This document shows positions 16,501-24,774 of a stretch of 64,000 nt of DNA, piece by piece (positions within the stretch are counted from its first letter, which is position 1; the number at the start of each line of letters is the position of its first letter). The position numbers and the translations under genes were made by a program. The DNA comes from Nannocystis pusilla. Lineage in GTDB: Bacteria; Myxococcota_A; Polyangia; Nannocystales; Nannocystaceae. The DNA lies in assembly GCF_020073745.1 (NCBI RefSeq), contig NZ_JAIRAU010000001.1:1-64000 (forward strand), written 5' to 3'. The notes under the pieces are model-generated. The model saw only the letters and a program-made list of their open reading frames with translations. It was not told the origin of the DNA and made no database searches.

Positions 16501-17349
16501 TCATAGACTTGCGGACATGTACGAAAGTTGTAGCGAGCCCGGGGCGCTGGCGAGCCCGGTGCGGCTCTTGACCGCGCCGGCGTCGAGCTCGACGCGGTCG
16601 AGCGCGGCGCCGACGGCGGTGCAGTAGTCGATGACGCTGTCGTCCTCGGGGTCGCAGGCGGGCGCCGGCTCGGCGAGGCGCTGCTCCGGGGTGCAGGCGA
16701 GGTCGGACAGCGCGAGCGGCGGGAGGGCGCGACCGTCGGCGAGGAGGAGGCGGACGCCGCCGGGCCCGGGCGCGACCGGGGCGCTCCACCACACGCGCAC
16801 GGCGGCGGACCCGGCGGCGCCGGGCATGACGGGGCAATCTGTCCCCTGGGACAGGATCTCGGCGGACACCGGGAACGGCGCGGCCTCGGCGGGGGTGACG
16901 TCGGCGGACAGGCCGTCGAGGTCGCGGCCGTCGGCGTCGAACAGCTGACCGGCGATGGTGACGCTGACGAGCTCGCGCTGCGGGGCGGGGATGACGAGCT
17001 CGAGCGCGCGCAGCTCGTCGCGCTCGCTGCTGGGGGCGAGGCTGGCGGCGATCGGGACGCGGCGGGTGCCGTCGCGGGCGAGCACGACGAAGCGCGTGGG
17101 GATGAGACCGGCCGGGTCGAGCGGGCGGCTGAAGTCGACGTAGAGGAGGGTGCCGACGCCCACGCCGAAGTACTCGCGCTCGTCGCCGCTGGCCGGCGGC
17201 TGAGCGTGGGCGGAGAGGATCTTGGTGGGCGGCCCGAGCGGCCGCGCCGGCGCGGCCGCACCCGCGGGCGGCTGCGCCGGCAGGCCGGGCGGGGCGACGG
17301 CGCAGGCGGCGAACGCGAGGACCGCCGCGACGCGGAACAGGGCAGGCAC
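16501..17349 (-). CDS. Predicted lipoprotein with Ig-like fold, unknown function
   Basis: A 282-residue secreted protein with a short hydrophobic signal ending in Ala-Ala-Cys, a Pro/Ala-rich linker, then about 230 residues of beta-rich sequence, part of which resembles an Ig-like adhesion/inter-domain unit (YVDFSRPLDP ... VTIAGQLFD). I chose the GTG at 17349 over the GTG at 17367 because it gives a compact signal peptide and lies 9 bases after TACCCT. It precedes the sensor kinase on the same strand. I cannot assign a function. Confidence 0.7.
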   Translation of the reverse strand: MPALFRVAAVLAFAACAVAPPGLPAQPPAGAAAPARPLGPPTKILSAHAQPPASGDEREYFGVGVGTLLYVDFSRPLDPAGLIPTRFVVLARDGTRRVPIAASLAPSSERDELRALELVIPAPQRELVSVTIAGQLFDADGRDLDGLSADVTPAEAAPFPVSAEILSQGTDCPVMPGAAGSAAVRVWWSAPVAPGPGGVRLLLADGRALPPLALSDLACTPEQRLAEPAPACDPEDDSVIDYCTAVGAALDRVELDAGAVKSRTGLASAPGSLQLSYMSASL

Positions 17350-17359
17350 GCGAGCGCCA

Positions 17360-17368
17360 GGGTACACT
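17360..17368. promoter_or_regulatory. Overlapping divergent -10 elements
   Basis: TACACT (17363-17368) lies 10 bases before the miaE ATG on the plus strand. On the minus strand TACCCT (complement of 17360-17365) lies 9 bases before the lipoprotein GTG. The two hexamers share three bases, so the promoters should exclude each other and both mRNAs would be leaderless or nearly so. Confidence 0.5.
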
Positions 17369-17378
17369 GCCGCCGCCG

Positions 17379-17972
17379 ATGCTGCACCTGGCCGCGCCGA
17401 CCGACCAGAGCTGGGCCGCGCGAGCGCGCGAGCACCTGCCGGAGATCCTCCTCGACCACGCCCACTGCGAGAAGAAGGCGGCGTCGACTGCGTTGTCGCT
17501 GATCTTCCGCTACCCGGAGCGGCCGGCCATGGTGGTGCCGCTGTCGCGGCTGGCGCGCGAGGAGCTGGCCCACTTCGAGGAGGTGGTGGCGGTGATGCGC
17601 GCGCGCGGGCTCGAGTTCCGCCGCCAGACGCCGAGCCCGTACGCGGCCAGGCTGATGAGCGCCGCCCGCACGCACGAGCCGATGCGGCTGCTCGACACGC
17701 TGCTGTGCTGCTCGCTGATCGAGGCGCGCAGCTGCGAGCGGATGCGGCTGCTGGCCGAGACGCTCGACGACCCCGGGCTGGTGAAGCTGTACCGCGGCCT
17801 GCTCGCCTGTGAGGCGCGACACTTCCACAGCTACGTCGAGCTGGCGCGCGAGCTGGAGGTCGTCGGCGAGGCGGAGCTCACGGCCAGGCTCGAAGCCCTG
17901 GCGCTGCACGAGGCCGAGGTCCTCCGCGGCGACCCGGGCGAGCCGCGGCTGCACAGCGCGGTCGCGGCGTGA
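17379..17972 (+). CDS. miaE: tRNA-(ms2io6A)-hydroxylase
   Basis: A 197-residue ferritin-like di-iron monooxygenase that hydroxylates the isopentenyl group of 2-methylthio-N6-isopentenyladenosine at tRNA position 37. Family landmarks are the [13 protein letters not shown] helix, [21 protein letters not shown] and [13 protein letters not shown], which supply the Glu/His iron ligands. Length is typical. There is no Shine-Dalgarno; instead TACACT lies 10 bases upstream of the ATG. Confidence 0.92.
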   Translation: MLHLAAPTDQSWAARAREHLPEILLDHAHCEKKAASTALSLIFRYPERPAMVVPLSRLAREELAHFEEVVAVMRARGLEFRRQTPSPYAARLMSAARTHEPMRLLDTLLCCSLIEARSCERMRLLAETLDDPGLVKLYRGLLACEARHFHSYVELARELEVVGEAELTARLEALALHEAEVLRGDPGEPRLHSAVAA

Positions 17973-17991
17973 ACCGACGCGCGTTCGGCGT

Positions 17992-17997
17992 TACAGT
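17992..17997 (+). promoter_or_regulatory. -10-like TACAGT before VOC gene
   Basis: TACAGT ends 9 bases before the ATG and no Shine-Dalgarno is present, consistent with a leaderless transcript. Confidence 0.4.
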
Positions 17998-18006
17998 CTG
18001 CGCGCC

Positions 18007-18477
18007 ATGACCAGCGAACACCGCCCGTTCCGCGTCCTCGGGGTCCAGCAGATCGCAGTCGGCGGCCGCGACAAGGCGGCGCTCCGTCACCTGTGGTCCG
18101 ACCTGCTCGGCCTCCCGATCGTCGGCAGCTTCCGCAGCGAGCGCGAGAACGTCGACGAAGACATCGCCGTCGCCGGCTCGGGGCCGTGGCAGGTCGAGGT
18201 CGACCTGATGCAGCCGCTCGACGCCGACAAGAAGCCGCGCGTGCACGAGCCGGCGCTCAATCACATCGGCCTGTGGGTCGACGACCTCGACGCGGCGGTG
18301 ACCTGGCTCTCGGGACAGGGGGTCCGCTTCGCGCCCGGCGGCATCCGCCGCGGCGCGTCCGGCCACGACGTGTGCTTCATCCACCCGCGCGGCGACGGCG
18401 ACGCGCCGCTCGGCGGCGAGGGCGTGCTCATCGAGCTGGTCCAGGCGCCCGCCGAGCTGATCGCGGCCGGCCGCTGA
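18007..18477 (+). CDS. VOC-family (glyoxalase/dioxygenase fold) protein
   Basis: A 156-residue protein with the paired beta-alpha-beta-beta-beta modules of the vicinal oxygen chelate superfamily: [10 protein letters not shown] at the start, [12 protein letters not shown] in the middle, and a terminal [10 protein letters not shown]. The pattern is closest to methylmalonyl-CoA epimerase-like members (His, then His/Glu ligands), but substrate cannot be set from sequence alone. It ends 3 bases from the stop of the convergent GGDEF/EAL gene, with no room for a terminator. Confidence 0.75.
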   Translation: MTSEHRPFRVLGVQQIAVGGRDKAALRHLWSDLLGLPIVGSFRSERENVDEDIAVAGSGPWQVEVDLMQPLDADKKPRVHEPALNHIGLWVDDLDAAVTWLSGQGVRFAPGGIRRGASGHDVCFIHPRGDGDAPLGGEGVLIELVQAPAELIAAGR

Positions 18478-18480
18478 GCC

Positions 18481-21174
18481 TCACGCGACGCAGTCGCGCG
18501 AGATCATCGACTCGGCGACGGCGCTGGTGACCGGCCGCGAGAAGAAGTAACCCTGGCCGAACTCGCAGCCCATCTCGGCCAGCAGGTCGAGCTGCGCCCG
18601 CGTCTCGACGCCCTCGGCGATCACGCTCATCCCGAGGTTGTGCGCCAGCGTGACGATCGTGCGCACGATCTCCGCGTTCTCGCCGTCGGGCCCGATGTTG
18701 CTGATGAAGGAGCGGTCGATCTTCAGCGCCGACATCGGGAAGCGATGCAGGTAGCTGAGCGAGGAGTAGCCGGTGCCGAAGTCGTCGACGTAGGAGTGGA
18801 CCTGCTCCATCCGCAGCTGCTCGATCAGCTCGGAGGCGGTCTTCGGATCTTCCATGATCACGCTCTCGGTGATCTCGAGCTTGAGGCTCGACGGGACGAG
18901 CATGCTCTCGTGCAGGGCCTTGGCGATCAGCGCCGGCTGGGCGAACTGCTTGCCCGAGAGGTTGACGCTGATCGACAGCGCCTCGCGGTGCGGGTACTTG
19001 AGGTGCCAGCGCTGCATCTGCCCGCAGGCCTCGCGCAGGACCCATTCACCGATCGGGATGATGAGGCCGGTCTCCTCGGCGCAGCCGATGAACTCGCCGG
19101 GCAGCACGAGGCCGCGCGTGGGGTGGTTCCAGCGCAGGAGCGCCTCGAAGCCGCTGATCTGGCCGCTGACGAGGTCGATGACGGGCTGGTAGTAGACCTC
19201 GAACTCGCCGCGCTCGATGGCCCGCCGCAGGTCGCTCTCGAGCGTGAGCTGGGCGACGGCCTCGGCGTGCATGTCGGCGTCGAACAGCTCGTAGCGGCTC
19301 TTGCCGCGCCGCTTGGCCCGGTGCATCGCGGTGTCGGCGTCGCGCAGGATGTCCTCGGTGCGCTCGTAACCCAGCGCGCTCCAGGTGATGCCGACGCTGA
19401 TCGAGGTGTAGACCTCCTGGTCGCGCAGGGCGAGCGGCTGCTTGAGCTGGCCGAGGATCCGGTCGGCGACGCGGATGGCGTCGCTGGCGTCCTGGACGTT
19501 GGGCAAGAGGATGCCGAACTCGTCGCCGGACAGGCGCGCGAGCAGGTCGTCGGCGCCGACGCAGTCCTGCAGCAGGCGCGCGAACGAGATGAGGAGGCGG
19601 TCGCCGATCGAGTGGCCGAGGCTGTCGTTGATGTTCTTGAAGCGGTCGAGGTCGAGGCACAGCACGGCGAAGGCCGGCCGGCCCTGGCGCACGGCCTGCA
19701 GCGCGGACTCGAGCTTCTCCATGAAGGCCTGGCGGTTGGGCAGGCGCGTCAGCGGGTCGTGCAGCGAGTCGTGGCGCGAGCGCTCCTCGCGGGCGCGCAG
19801 GGCGATCTCGGCGCGGCGGCGGCGGGTGATGTCGCGGGCGACGACCTGGACGCCGGTCACCTCGCCGTCGAAGTCGCGCAGCGGGACGACGGTCGACGAG
19901 AACCACCCGGTCTTGCCGCGGACCTCGATCATCTCCTCGACCGAGACGCCGATGCCGCTCTCCATGACCTGCTCGAAGCGGGCGAGGTAGGCCTCGGCCA
20001 GCTCGGGCAGGTCGGGCGCGAGGTCGGCGAGGCTCTTGCCGATCAGGCTGTCGACGGTCGAGGAGAAGAGGTCGGCGATCAGCTCGTTGGCGTGGAAGAT
20101 GATGCCGCGCCGGTCGAAGCAGAGCAGGAAGACGTCGGAGGCCTCGACGAGCAGCTGGTACTTGATCTCGCTCTCCTGCAGGGCGCGCTCGATCTTGCGG
20201 CGCTCGCTGATGTCGACCAGCGTGACCATGATCGCGGCCGCGCCCTGGCCGTCGTCGTCGACCGGGACGGCGGTGAGGCTGGTCCACAGCAGTTCGCCGC
20301 GGGCGGTCCGGAGGCCGACGGTCATCGGCGGCTGCGGCTTGCCGAGCTCGAGGCAGCGCCGCAGCGGCGAGGCCGGGCCGAGCGGGTGACCGTCGTCGCG
20401 CAGGGCGCCGGTCTCGAGGTCGTCGATGCCGAGCGCGGCGAGGGCCGCGGCGCTGTGGCCGAGCAGGCGCTGCGCGGTGGTGTTGGACATGACGACCGCG
20501 CCGCGGGCGTCGAGCTGGAGGATGCCGGTCGGGACGGCGTCGATGAGCCGCAGCAGCGCGGGAGCGATCAGCGGGCGCGCGCTGGCGGCCGGGTCGCCGA
20601 AGTGACGCGCCAGGCCGGGCGCCTCGCGCAGCAGCCAGGCGTGCGTCTCGACCAGCGGCGGGTCGACGCGCTGGCCGAGGTCCGGGTGCAGCTCGTACCA
20701 GGCGGCCCGGCTGCGCGCGTAGGCGACCAGCGCGGTCCAGCGGGCGTACAGCGCCGGGGTCAGGCAGGCGGCCAGGAGCGCCCGGCCCTCGGCGCCGTCG
20801 CGCGCGTCGGCGGCGAAGGCGAGCCCGCAGCCCATGAGGATGTCGTGAAGGACAGGGTCTTCAGGCCATGTCTCGAGGTGCAGGTGAACCTCGCGCAGGC
20901 GCTCGCGCAGGCCGTCGCGGCGGGCCGGCAGCTGCTCGACGAAGGCGCGCGGGTCGTCGAGGACGGCCAGCACCTCGGCGGGCGCGCGGCCGAGGCGAGT
21001 CAGGGCGAGCGCGTGCTCGACGAGGCCGGCGCCGGCGCGGCGGAGGGCGAGGAGCAGGGTGAGCTCCTTGAAGACGGCGGGCAGCGGGCAATCGAGGTAG
21101 GCGTGTCTGGCGGCGTGCCACAGGTCGGCGAGGGTGTCCGGACAGGCGAAGGCCGGCTCGAAGAAGGCCGGCAA
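18481..21174 (-). CDS. AhpD-like/PAS/GGDEF/EAL cyclic-di-GMP protein
   Basis: An 897-residue (minimum) c-di-GMP turnover protein. Domains in order: an all-helical N-terminus resembling the carboxymuconolactone decarboxylase/AhpD family but without its CxxC pair, PAS at about residues 210-330 and again 335-455, GGDEF at about 470-630 (signature SGDEF), and EAL at about 645-890 (EALLRW, DDFGTGYSSL, EGVE), both apparently catalytic. The first possible start is the TTG at 21174, yet the AhpD-like alignment continues upstream (residues reading LRAQIEQRFGY) to about 21297, where an ATC follows GGAG by 7 bases. The true start may therefore be unusual. Confidence 0.85.
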   Translation of the reverse strand: MPAFFEPAFACPDTLADLWHAARHAYLDCPLPAVFKELTLLLALRRAGAGLVEHALALTRLGRAPAEVLAVLDDPRAFVEQLPARRDGLRERLREVHLHLETWPEDPVLHDILMGCGLAFAADARDGAEGRALLAACLTPALYARWTALVAYARSRAAWYELHPDLGQRVDPPLVETHAWLLREAPGLARHFGDPAASARPLIAPALLRLIDAVPTGILQLDARGAVVMSNTTAQRLLGHSAAALAALGIDDLETGALRDDGHPLGPASPLRRCLELGKPQPPMTVGLRTARGELLWTSLTAVPVDDDGQGAAAIMVTLVDISERRKIERALQESEIKYQLLVEASDVFLLCFDRRGIIFHANELIADLFSSTVDSLIGKSLADLAPDLPELAEAYLARFEQVMESGIGVSVEEMIEVRGKTGWFSSTVVPLRDFDGEVTGVQVVARDITRRRRAEIALRAREERSRHDSLHDPLTRLPNRQAFMEKLESALQAVRQGRPAFAVLCLDLDRFKNINDSLGHSIGDRLLISFARLLQDCVGADDLLARLSGDEFGILLPNVQDASDAIRVADRILGQLKQPLALRDQEVYTSISVGITWSALGYERTEDILRDADTAMHRAKRRGKSRYELFDADMHAEAVAQLTLESDLRRAIERGEFEVYYQPVIDLVSGQISGFEALLRWNHPTRGLVLPGEFIGCAEETGLIIPIGEWVLREACGQMQRWHLKYPHREALSISVNLSGKQFAQPALIAKALHESMLVPSSLKLEITESVIMEDPKTASELIEQLRMEQVHSYVDDFGTGYSSLSYLHRFPMSALKIDRSFISNIGPDGENAEIVRTIVTLAHNLGMSVIAEGVETRAQLDLLAEMGCEFGQGYFFSRPVTSAVAESMISRDCVA

Positions 21175-21330
21175 GTAGCCGAAACGCTGCTCGATCTGCG
21201 CGCGCAGGGCGGCCAGCCGGCCTGCAGCCCCGGCGTCTCCCTGGGGTTCGAGCCCGCTCTCGGCGGGCGCAGCGAGGTGTGGATGCGAGTCCGTGATCGC
21301 AGTTCTCCGCGGGAAAACCGTGCCAAAAGA

Positions 21331-21359
21331 GCGTTACAGGGGCCCGCGAGGGGTGTCAA
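21331..21359 (-). promoter_or_regulatory. Sigma70-type promoter of the GGDEF/EAL gene
   Basis: On the minus strand TTGACA (21354-21359) and TAACGC (21331-21336) are 17 bases apart. Transcription would start near 21324, inside the unannotated upstream part of the GGDEF/EAL reading frame and 27 bases before the candidate ATC codon. Confidence 0.5.
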
Positions 21360-21628
21360 TTCCAGGACGCGTGAGGAGCCGGTCAGGACATGGTTCTATC
21401 GCGGTTTCCCGGGGCGGTCCGGCGCGAATTCCTGACGGCAGGGCGGTGAGATCGGCGCGCGGACGGGTGCGTCGGTGCGCGGACGAGTGACCGGCGCACC
21501 CCGATGGGATGGCGGAAGAAACAGGCGAGAGGTCCTGCGTCGCGTCCGGTCTGCGAGCCTGCGTCGGGGCCACGCGGCGAGACAGCGGAGGCGACGCACG
21601 ACCGCGGTGCGTCACGAGCAGCGCCGGC

Positions 21629-22036
21629 TCAACCGCCGCGGCTGTCGCCGGGGTCGCCGGCGCCGCCCTCGGGGTCGGGCACGAAGCGGTTGATCTTCGA
21701 CAGGAGCCGCCGCAGGTCGATCGGCTTGGTGTCGTAATCGTCGCAGCCGGCCTCGAGGGCCTTCTCGCGGTCGCCCGACATGGCGTGCGCGGTGAGGGCG
21801 ATGACGGGGATGTTCGCGGTCGCCTCGTGCTCCTTCAACACGCGCGTGGCGTACCAGCCGTCCATGTCCGGGAGGCTCAAGTCCATCAGCACGATGTCGG
21901 GCTTCTCCTTCTTCACCATGGCGACACCCTCGCCGCCGTCGACGGCGACGAGCACCTCGTAGCCCTTGCGACGGAGTCGCCTCGAGAGCATGTCCCGGCT
22001 GAGTTCGTTGTCCTCGACGATCAAGACCTTGGGCAT
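21629..22036 (-). CDS. Stand-alone CheY-like receiver
   Basis: A 135-residue single-domain response regulator: acidic pair in LIVEDNE, phospho-acceptor Asp in IVLMDLSLPD, Thr in IALTAHA, and a Lys in TKPIDL. No output domain; a 17-residue Gly/Asp-rich tail ends the protein. The Ser-Leu-Pro-Asp-Met-Asp-Gly pattern is typical of receivers paired with hybrid kinases. I chose the ATG at 22036 because TAGGAT lies 10 bases upstream; the ATG at 22048 overlaps that hexamer. No cognate kinase is adjacent. Confidence 0.88.
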   Translation of the reverse strand: MPKVLIVEDNELSRDMLSRRLRRKGYEVLVAVDGGEGVAMVKKEKPDIVLMDLSLPDMDGWYATRVLKEHEATANIPVIALTAHAMSGDREKALEAGCDDYDTKPIDLRRLLSKINRFVPDPEGGAGDPGDSRGG

Positions 22037-22046
22037 AACCGGGTCC

Positions 22047-22052
22047 ATCCTA
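22047..22052 (-). promoter_or_regulatory. -10-like TAGGAT before receiver gene
   Basis: TAGGAT on the minus strand, 10 bases before the chosen ATG, supports that start and a leaderless transcript. Confidence 0.4.
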
Positions 22053-22134
22053 ACACCAGCAGCCGGCGAAGGGCGACCGCGCGACGCGCCGGGCGACTGC
22101 GCGCTGGTAAGCCGGTGTACGGCGGCGCGCCCGT

Positions 22135-22965
22135 TCAGGGCAGCACGAACTGACCGTCGCCCTCGCGCCGGACCCGGCCTTCGGCCTCGAGCTTGCGCAG
22201 GTGGGCGTCCAGGGACCGCTCGGCCAGCCACCAGATCGCCTGCGGGGTGTCGGCGTAGGCGCCGGCCAGCAGCTCGGGCACCCGCGTGGCGCCGGCGTGC
22301 AGGGCGGCCAGCACCCGGGCCTCGCGCTGTCTGCGATGGGTGATGTAGCGCTCGAGGCATTCCTGCGGCGCCGCAATGACGGGACCGTGGGCGGGGACGA
22401 GGGCACTCGGCCGCTCGCCGGCGAGGCGGGCGAGCGAATCGAGGTAGGCCGACATGTCTCCTCCGTCGGCAGGGTCGATGAGGATCGTCCCGAGCCCGGC
22501 GACGAGGTCGCCGGCGTAGGCGATCCCGGTCCGCTCCTCGCAGTAGACGAGGTGGCCCGGCGCGTGGCCCGGCGTGAACAGGGCCCGAAGGACATATCCG
22601 TCGCCGAGCTCGAGCCGGTCGCCGTCTTCGAGCGCGATGTCGACGGGGAAATCGAGCCGCTCCGCCGTGAGCGCGTGGGCGTAGAGCGGCGCACCCAGCC
22701 GCTGCGCGAGCTCGAACGCGTAGCCGATGTGATCGCCGTGGTGGTGGGTGACGAGCACGGCGACGATCTCCGCGCCTCCGGCGGCTCGCTCCGCGAGCAA
22801 CGCGTCGAGCGCGGCCCGCTCAGTCGGATACGGCGTGGCCGGCTCGATGACCGCGAGGCGCCGCGTGCCGACGATCAAAGTATTGGTGGCGGTCGCCGGT
22901 GGAAGCGTCGGCGTCTCGAACGGAACCCGCCAGACGCCGGGGTCGAGGACTTCAGGCTCGGCCAT
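22135..22965 (-). CDS. Metallo-beta-lactamase-fold hydrolase (LACTB2-like)
   Basis: A 276-residue MBL-fold protein. The zinc signature THHHGDHIG is present, followed by TPGHAPGHLVY and AGDLVAG, and a late His in VPAHGPVI. A C-terminal helical extension of about 70 residues (HRRQREARVLAALHAG) matches the winged-helix-like tail of LACTB2/RNase Z-type relatives. Likely substrates are RNA or a small thioester; sequence does not decide. TACACT lies 8 bases before the ATG. Confidence 0.82.
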   Translation of the reverse strand: MAEPEVLDPGVWRVPFETPTLPPATATNTLIVGTRRLAVIEPATPYPTERAALDALLAERAAGGAEIVAVLVTHHHGDHIGYAFELAQRLGAPLYAHALTAERLDFPVDIALEDGDRLELGDGYVLRALFTPGHAPGHLVYCEERTGIAYAGDLVAGLGTILIDPADGGDMSAYLDSLARLAGERPSALVPAHGPVIAAPQECLERYITHRRQREARVLAALHAGATRVPELLAGAYADTPQAIWWLAERSLDAHLRKLEAEGRVRREGDGQFVLP

Positions 22966-22973
22966 GGCAGCCG

Positions 22974-22979
22974 AGTGTA
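22974..22979 (-). promoter_or_regulatory. -10-like TACACT before MBL-fold gene
   Basis: TACACT on the minus strand, 8 bases upstream of the ATG at 22965, with no Shine-Dalgarno between. Confidence 0.4.
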
Positions 22980-23036
22980 ATGGGCGGGCCGCCCAGTACA
23001 ACCGTCGATGGCGCGCCTCGCGGCGTCGAGGCCCCG

Positions 23037-23042
23037 TATACT
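23037..23042 (+). promoter_or_regulatory. -10-like TATACT before bpt
   Basis: TATACT ends 5 bases before the first of two adjacent ATG codons and 8 before the second; the second spacing fits the other leaderless-type genes better. Confidence 0.45.
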
Positions 23043-23047
23043 GACCG

Positions 23048-23821
23048 ATGATGCGTTGGCGCCCTCGCTTGCTCGCGGCCGACCCGCCCGAGTTGCTCGT
23101 ATACGACGAGGCGACCGTCTGTCCCTACCTCCAGGGGCGCGACGCTCGGATGCCGCTCCGCGTGCCCACGCGGATGCTTACCCCGCAAGAGTTCGCCGAG
23201 CGGCTGCGGGTCGGCGACCGCCGCCAGGGCGTGCTCCTCTACCGCACCTCGTGCCCGAGCTGCCAGGCGTGCGAGCCGATCCGCATCGACGTCGAGCGCT
23301 TCGTCGCCGACAAGACCCAGCGCCGCGTGTACCGGCGCGGCCTCGGGCGCATCGACGTCGAGATCGGTCCGCCCGAGCTCACGCCCGAGAAGGTCGCCCT
23401 CTACAACCGCCACAAGGCCGAGCGCGACCTCAACGCCGACGGCCACGACATCGACGAGGTCGGCTACCGCGCGTTCCTCGTCGACACCTGCTGCGAGTCG
23501 TTCGAGATCCGCTACCGCGTCGACGGCCGCCTGGTCGGCGTCGCCGTCGTCGACCGCGCCGAAGACGCCCTGTCCGCCGTCTACTTCTACTTCGACCCCG
23601 ACTTCGAGCCGCTGTCCCCCGGCGTCTTCTCGATCATGAAGCAGCTCGAGCTGTGCCGCGCCTGGGGCCTCCGCTACCTCTACCTCGGCCTGTACATCCG
23701 CGAGTGCCCGTCGATGGCCTACAAGGCCCGCTACCTGCCCCACGAGCGCCGCATCGGCGGGCGCTGGCGCCGCTTCGACCGCCCCGGCGCGAGCACCGAC
23801 GACATGTCTGAAGAGACATGA
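23048..23821 (+). CDS. bpt: Aspartate/glutamate leucyltransferase (N-end rule)
   Basis: A 257-residue Bpt/ATE-type aminoacyl-tRNA-protein transferase, which attaches Leu to proteins with N-terminal Asp or Glu and marks them for ClpS-ClpAP degradation. Landmarks are the Cys cluster (SCPSCQACEPIRI), YNRHKAERDL, the GNAT-like core (YFYFDPDFEPLSPGVFSIM) and the YLGLYIRECPSMAYKARYLP segment. A second in-frame ATG follows the first. The last codons (DDMSEET and stop) are encoded by a hairpin of the palindrome family, so the stop lies inside the right arm. Confidence 0.92.
   Translation: MMRWRPRLLAADPPELLVYDEATVCPYLQGRDARMPLRVPTRMLTPQEFAERLRVGDRRQGVLLYRTSCPSCQACEPIRIDVERFVADKTQRRVYRRGLGRIDVEIGPPELTPEKVALYNRHKAERDLNADGHDIDEVGYRAFLVDTCCESFEIRYRVDGRLVGVAVVDRAEDALSAVYFYFDPDFEPLSPGVFSIMKQLELCRAWGLRYLYLGLYIRECPSMAYKARYLPHERRIGGRWRRFDRPGASTDDMSEET
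23803..23820 (+). terminator. Hairpin containing the bpt stop codon
   Basis: CATGTCT-GAAG-AGACATG has a perfect 7-bp stem and a GAAG tetraloop. The TGA of bpt begins inside the right arm. Confidence 0.5.
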
Positions 23822-23929
23822 CGCGTGGGCCATGCGGCGCCGCGGCCCCAGCGGCAGCGTGCTTGCCCGGTCCCCGATTCGCCTCCGCCTCTCGCGCTGA
23901 GCGAGGGGCGGTTTCGCGCGCCTTTGTTA

Positions 23930-23946
23930 AACTGGTATGACCAGTT
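23930..23946. promoter_or_regulatory. FadR/PdhR-type operator
   Basis: AACTGGTATGACCAGTT is a perfect 7-bp inverted repeat with a 3-base centre and has the TGGT-N3-ACCA pattern bound by FadR-subfamily GntR regulators. It lies 48 bases before the GntR gene and overlaps a possible -35 (TTGACC, 23945-23950), whose -10 would be near 23968. Autorepression is likely. Confidence 0.7.
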
Positions 23947-23994
23947 GACCATCGAATCTCAGCATGACATGCTCAGCGCATCAGGCTGTCTGCC

Positions 23995-24774
23995 ATGCGC
24001 CTCAAGCCCGTCGCCCGAAAATCCCTGTCCGACGCTGTTTTTGAGCAGCTCTCCCAGGAGATCGTGCACGGCCGGATGCGTCCCGGCACGCCGCTGCCGA
24101 GCGAGCGCGCGCTGTGCGACGTGCTGCGGGTCAACCGCGGCGCGGTGCGCGAGGCGCTGAAGCGGCTGTCGCAGGCCGGCCTCATCGCCATTCAGCACGG
24201 CGGCGGCACGCGGGTGCTGGATTTCAAGCAGACCGCCAGCCTCGACCTGCTCAATCGCCTCCTCTTTCATCACGACGGCACGGTCGACCTCCGCGTCGCT
24301 CGCAGCGTGATGGAGATGCGGGCCGCGATGGCCCCGGACATCGCTCGCCTGGCCGCCTTGCGCCGCAGCCCCGGCCAGGTGCTCCAGCTCGACGAGGTCG
24401 TCGCGGCGATGGCCGCGCAGGAGCACGACCTGCTGGCGCTGCAGGTGCTGGCGCTGCAGTTCTGGGACCTGCTGACCGTGTGCAGCGAGAACATCGCCTA
24501 CCAGCTGGCCTTCAACGGCCTGCGCCACAGCTACGAGGGCATGCGCGAGGCGCTGGTCGAGGTGATGGGCGAGGAGCTGCGCGACCTCGCGGCCTACCGC
24601 CGGATCGCCGAGGCCGTGCGCCGCCGCGACGGCGAGGGCGCCGGGCAGTCGGCCCAGGCGCTCATGCAGCACGGCTCGCGCGGCATCTTGCAGCTGCTCG
24701 CCGCGCTCGAGACGTCGACCGACCAACAAGAAGAAGGAGAGGAGGACGAGGACGATGACGACCCACGAACATGA
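23995..24774 (+). CDS. GntR-family transcriptional regulator, FadR subfamily
   Basis: A 259-residue regulator. Residues 1-75 form the GntR winged helix (LPSERALCDVLRVNRGAVREALKRLSQAGLI), and residues of about 90-220 form the helical FCD ligand domain. The last 20 or so residues are very acidic (Glu/Asp run), encoded by a purine-rich stretch that doubles as the ribosome binding site and start of the next gene (20-bp overlap). A perfect operator lies just upstream. The overlap with a fatty-acid hydroxylase gene suggests a lipid-derived ligand. Confidence 0.88.
   Translation: MRLKPVARKSLSDAVFEQLSQEIVHGRMRPGTPLPSERALCDVLRVNRGAVREALKRLSQAGLIAIQHGGGTRVLDFKQTASLDLLNRLLFHHDGTVDLRVARSVMEMRAAMAPDIARLAALRRSPGQVLQLDEVVAAMAAQEHDLLALQVLALQFWDLLTVCSENIAYQLAFNGLRHSYEGMREALVEVMGEELRDLAAYRRIAEAVRRRDGEGAGQSAQALMQHGSRGILQLLAALETSTDQQEEGEEDEDDDDPRT

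Noticed and set aside
21301..21330. Possible sigma54 promoter (TGGCACG...) before the GGDEF/EAL gene
   Set aside because: The GC dinucleotide is not at the required 10-base distance from GG; a sigma70-type pair lies just upstream and fits better.
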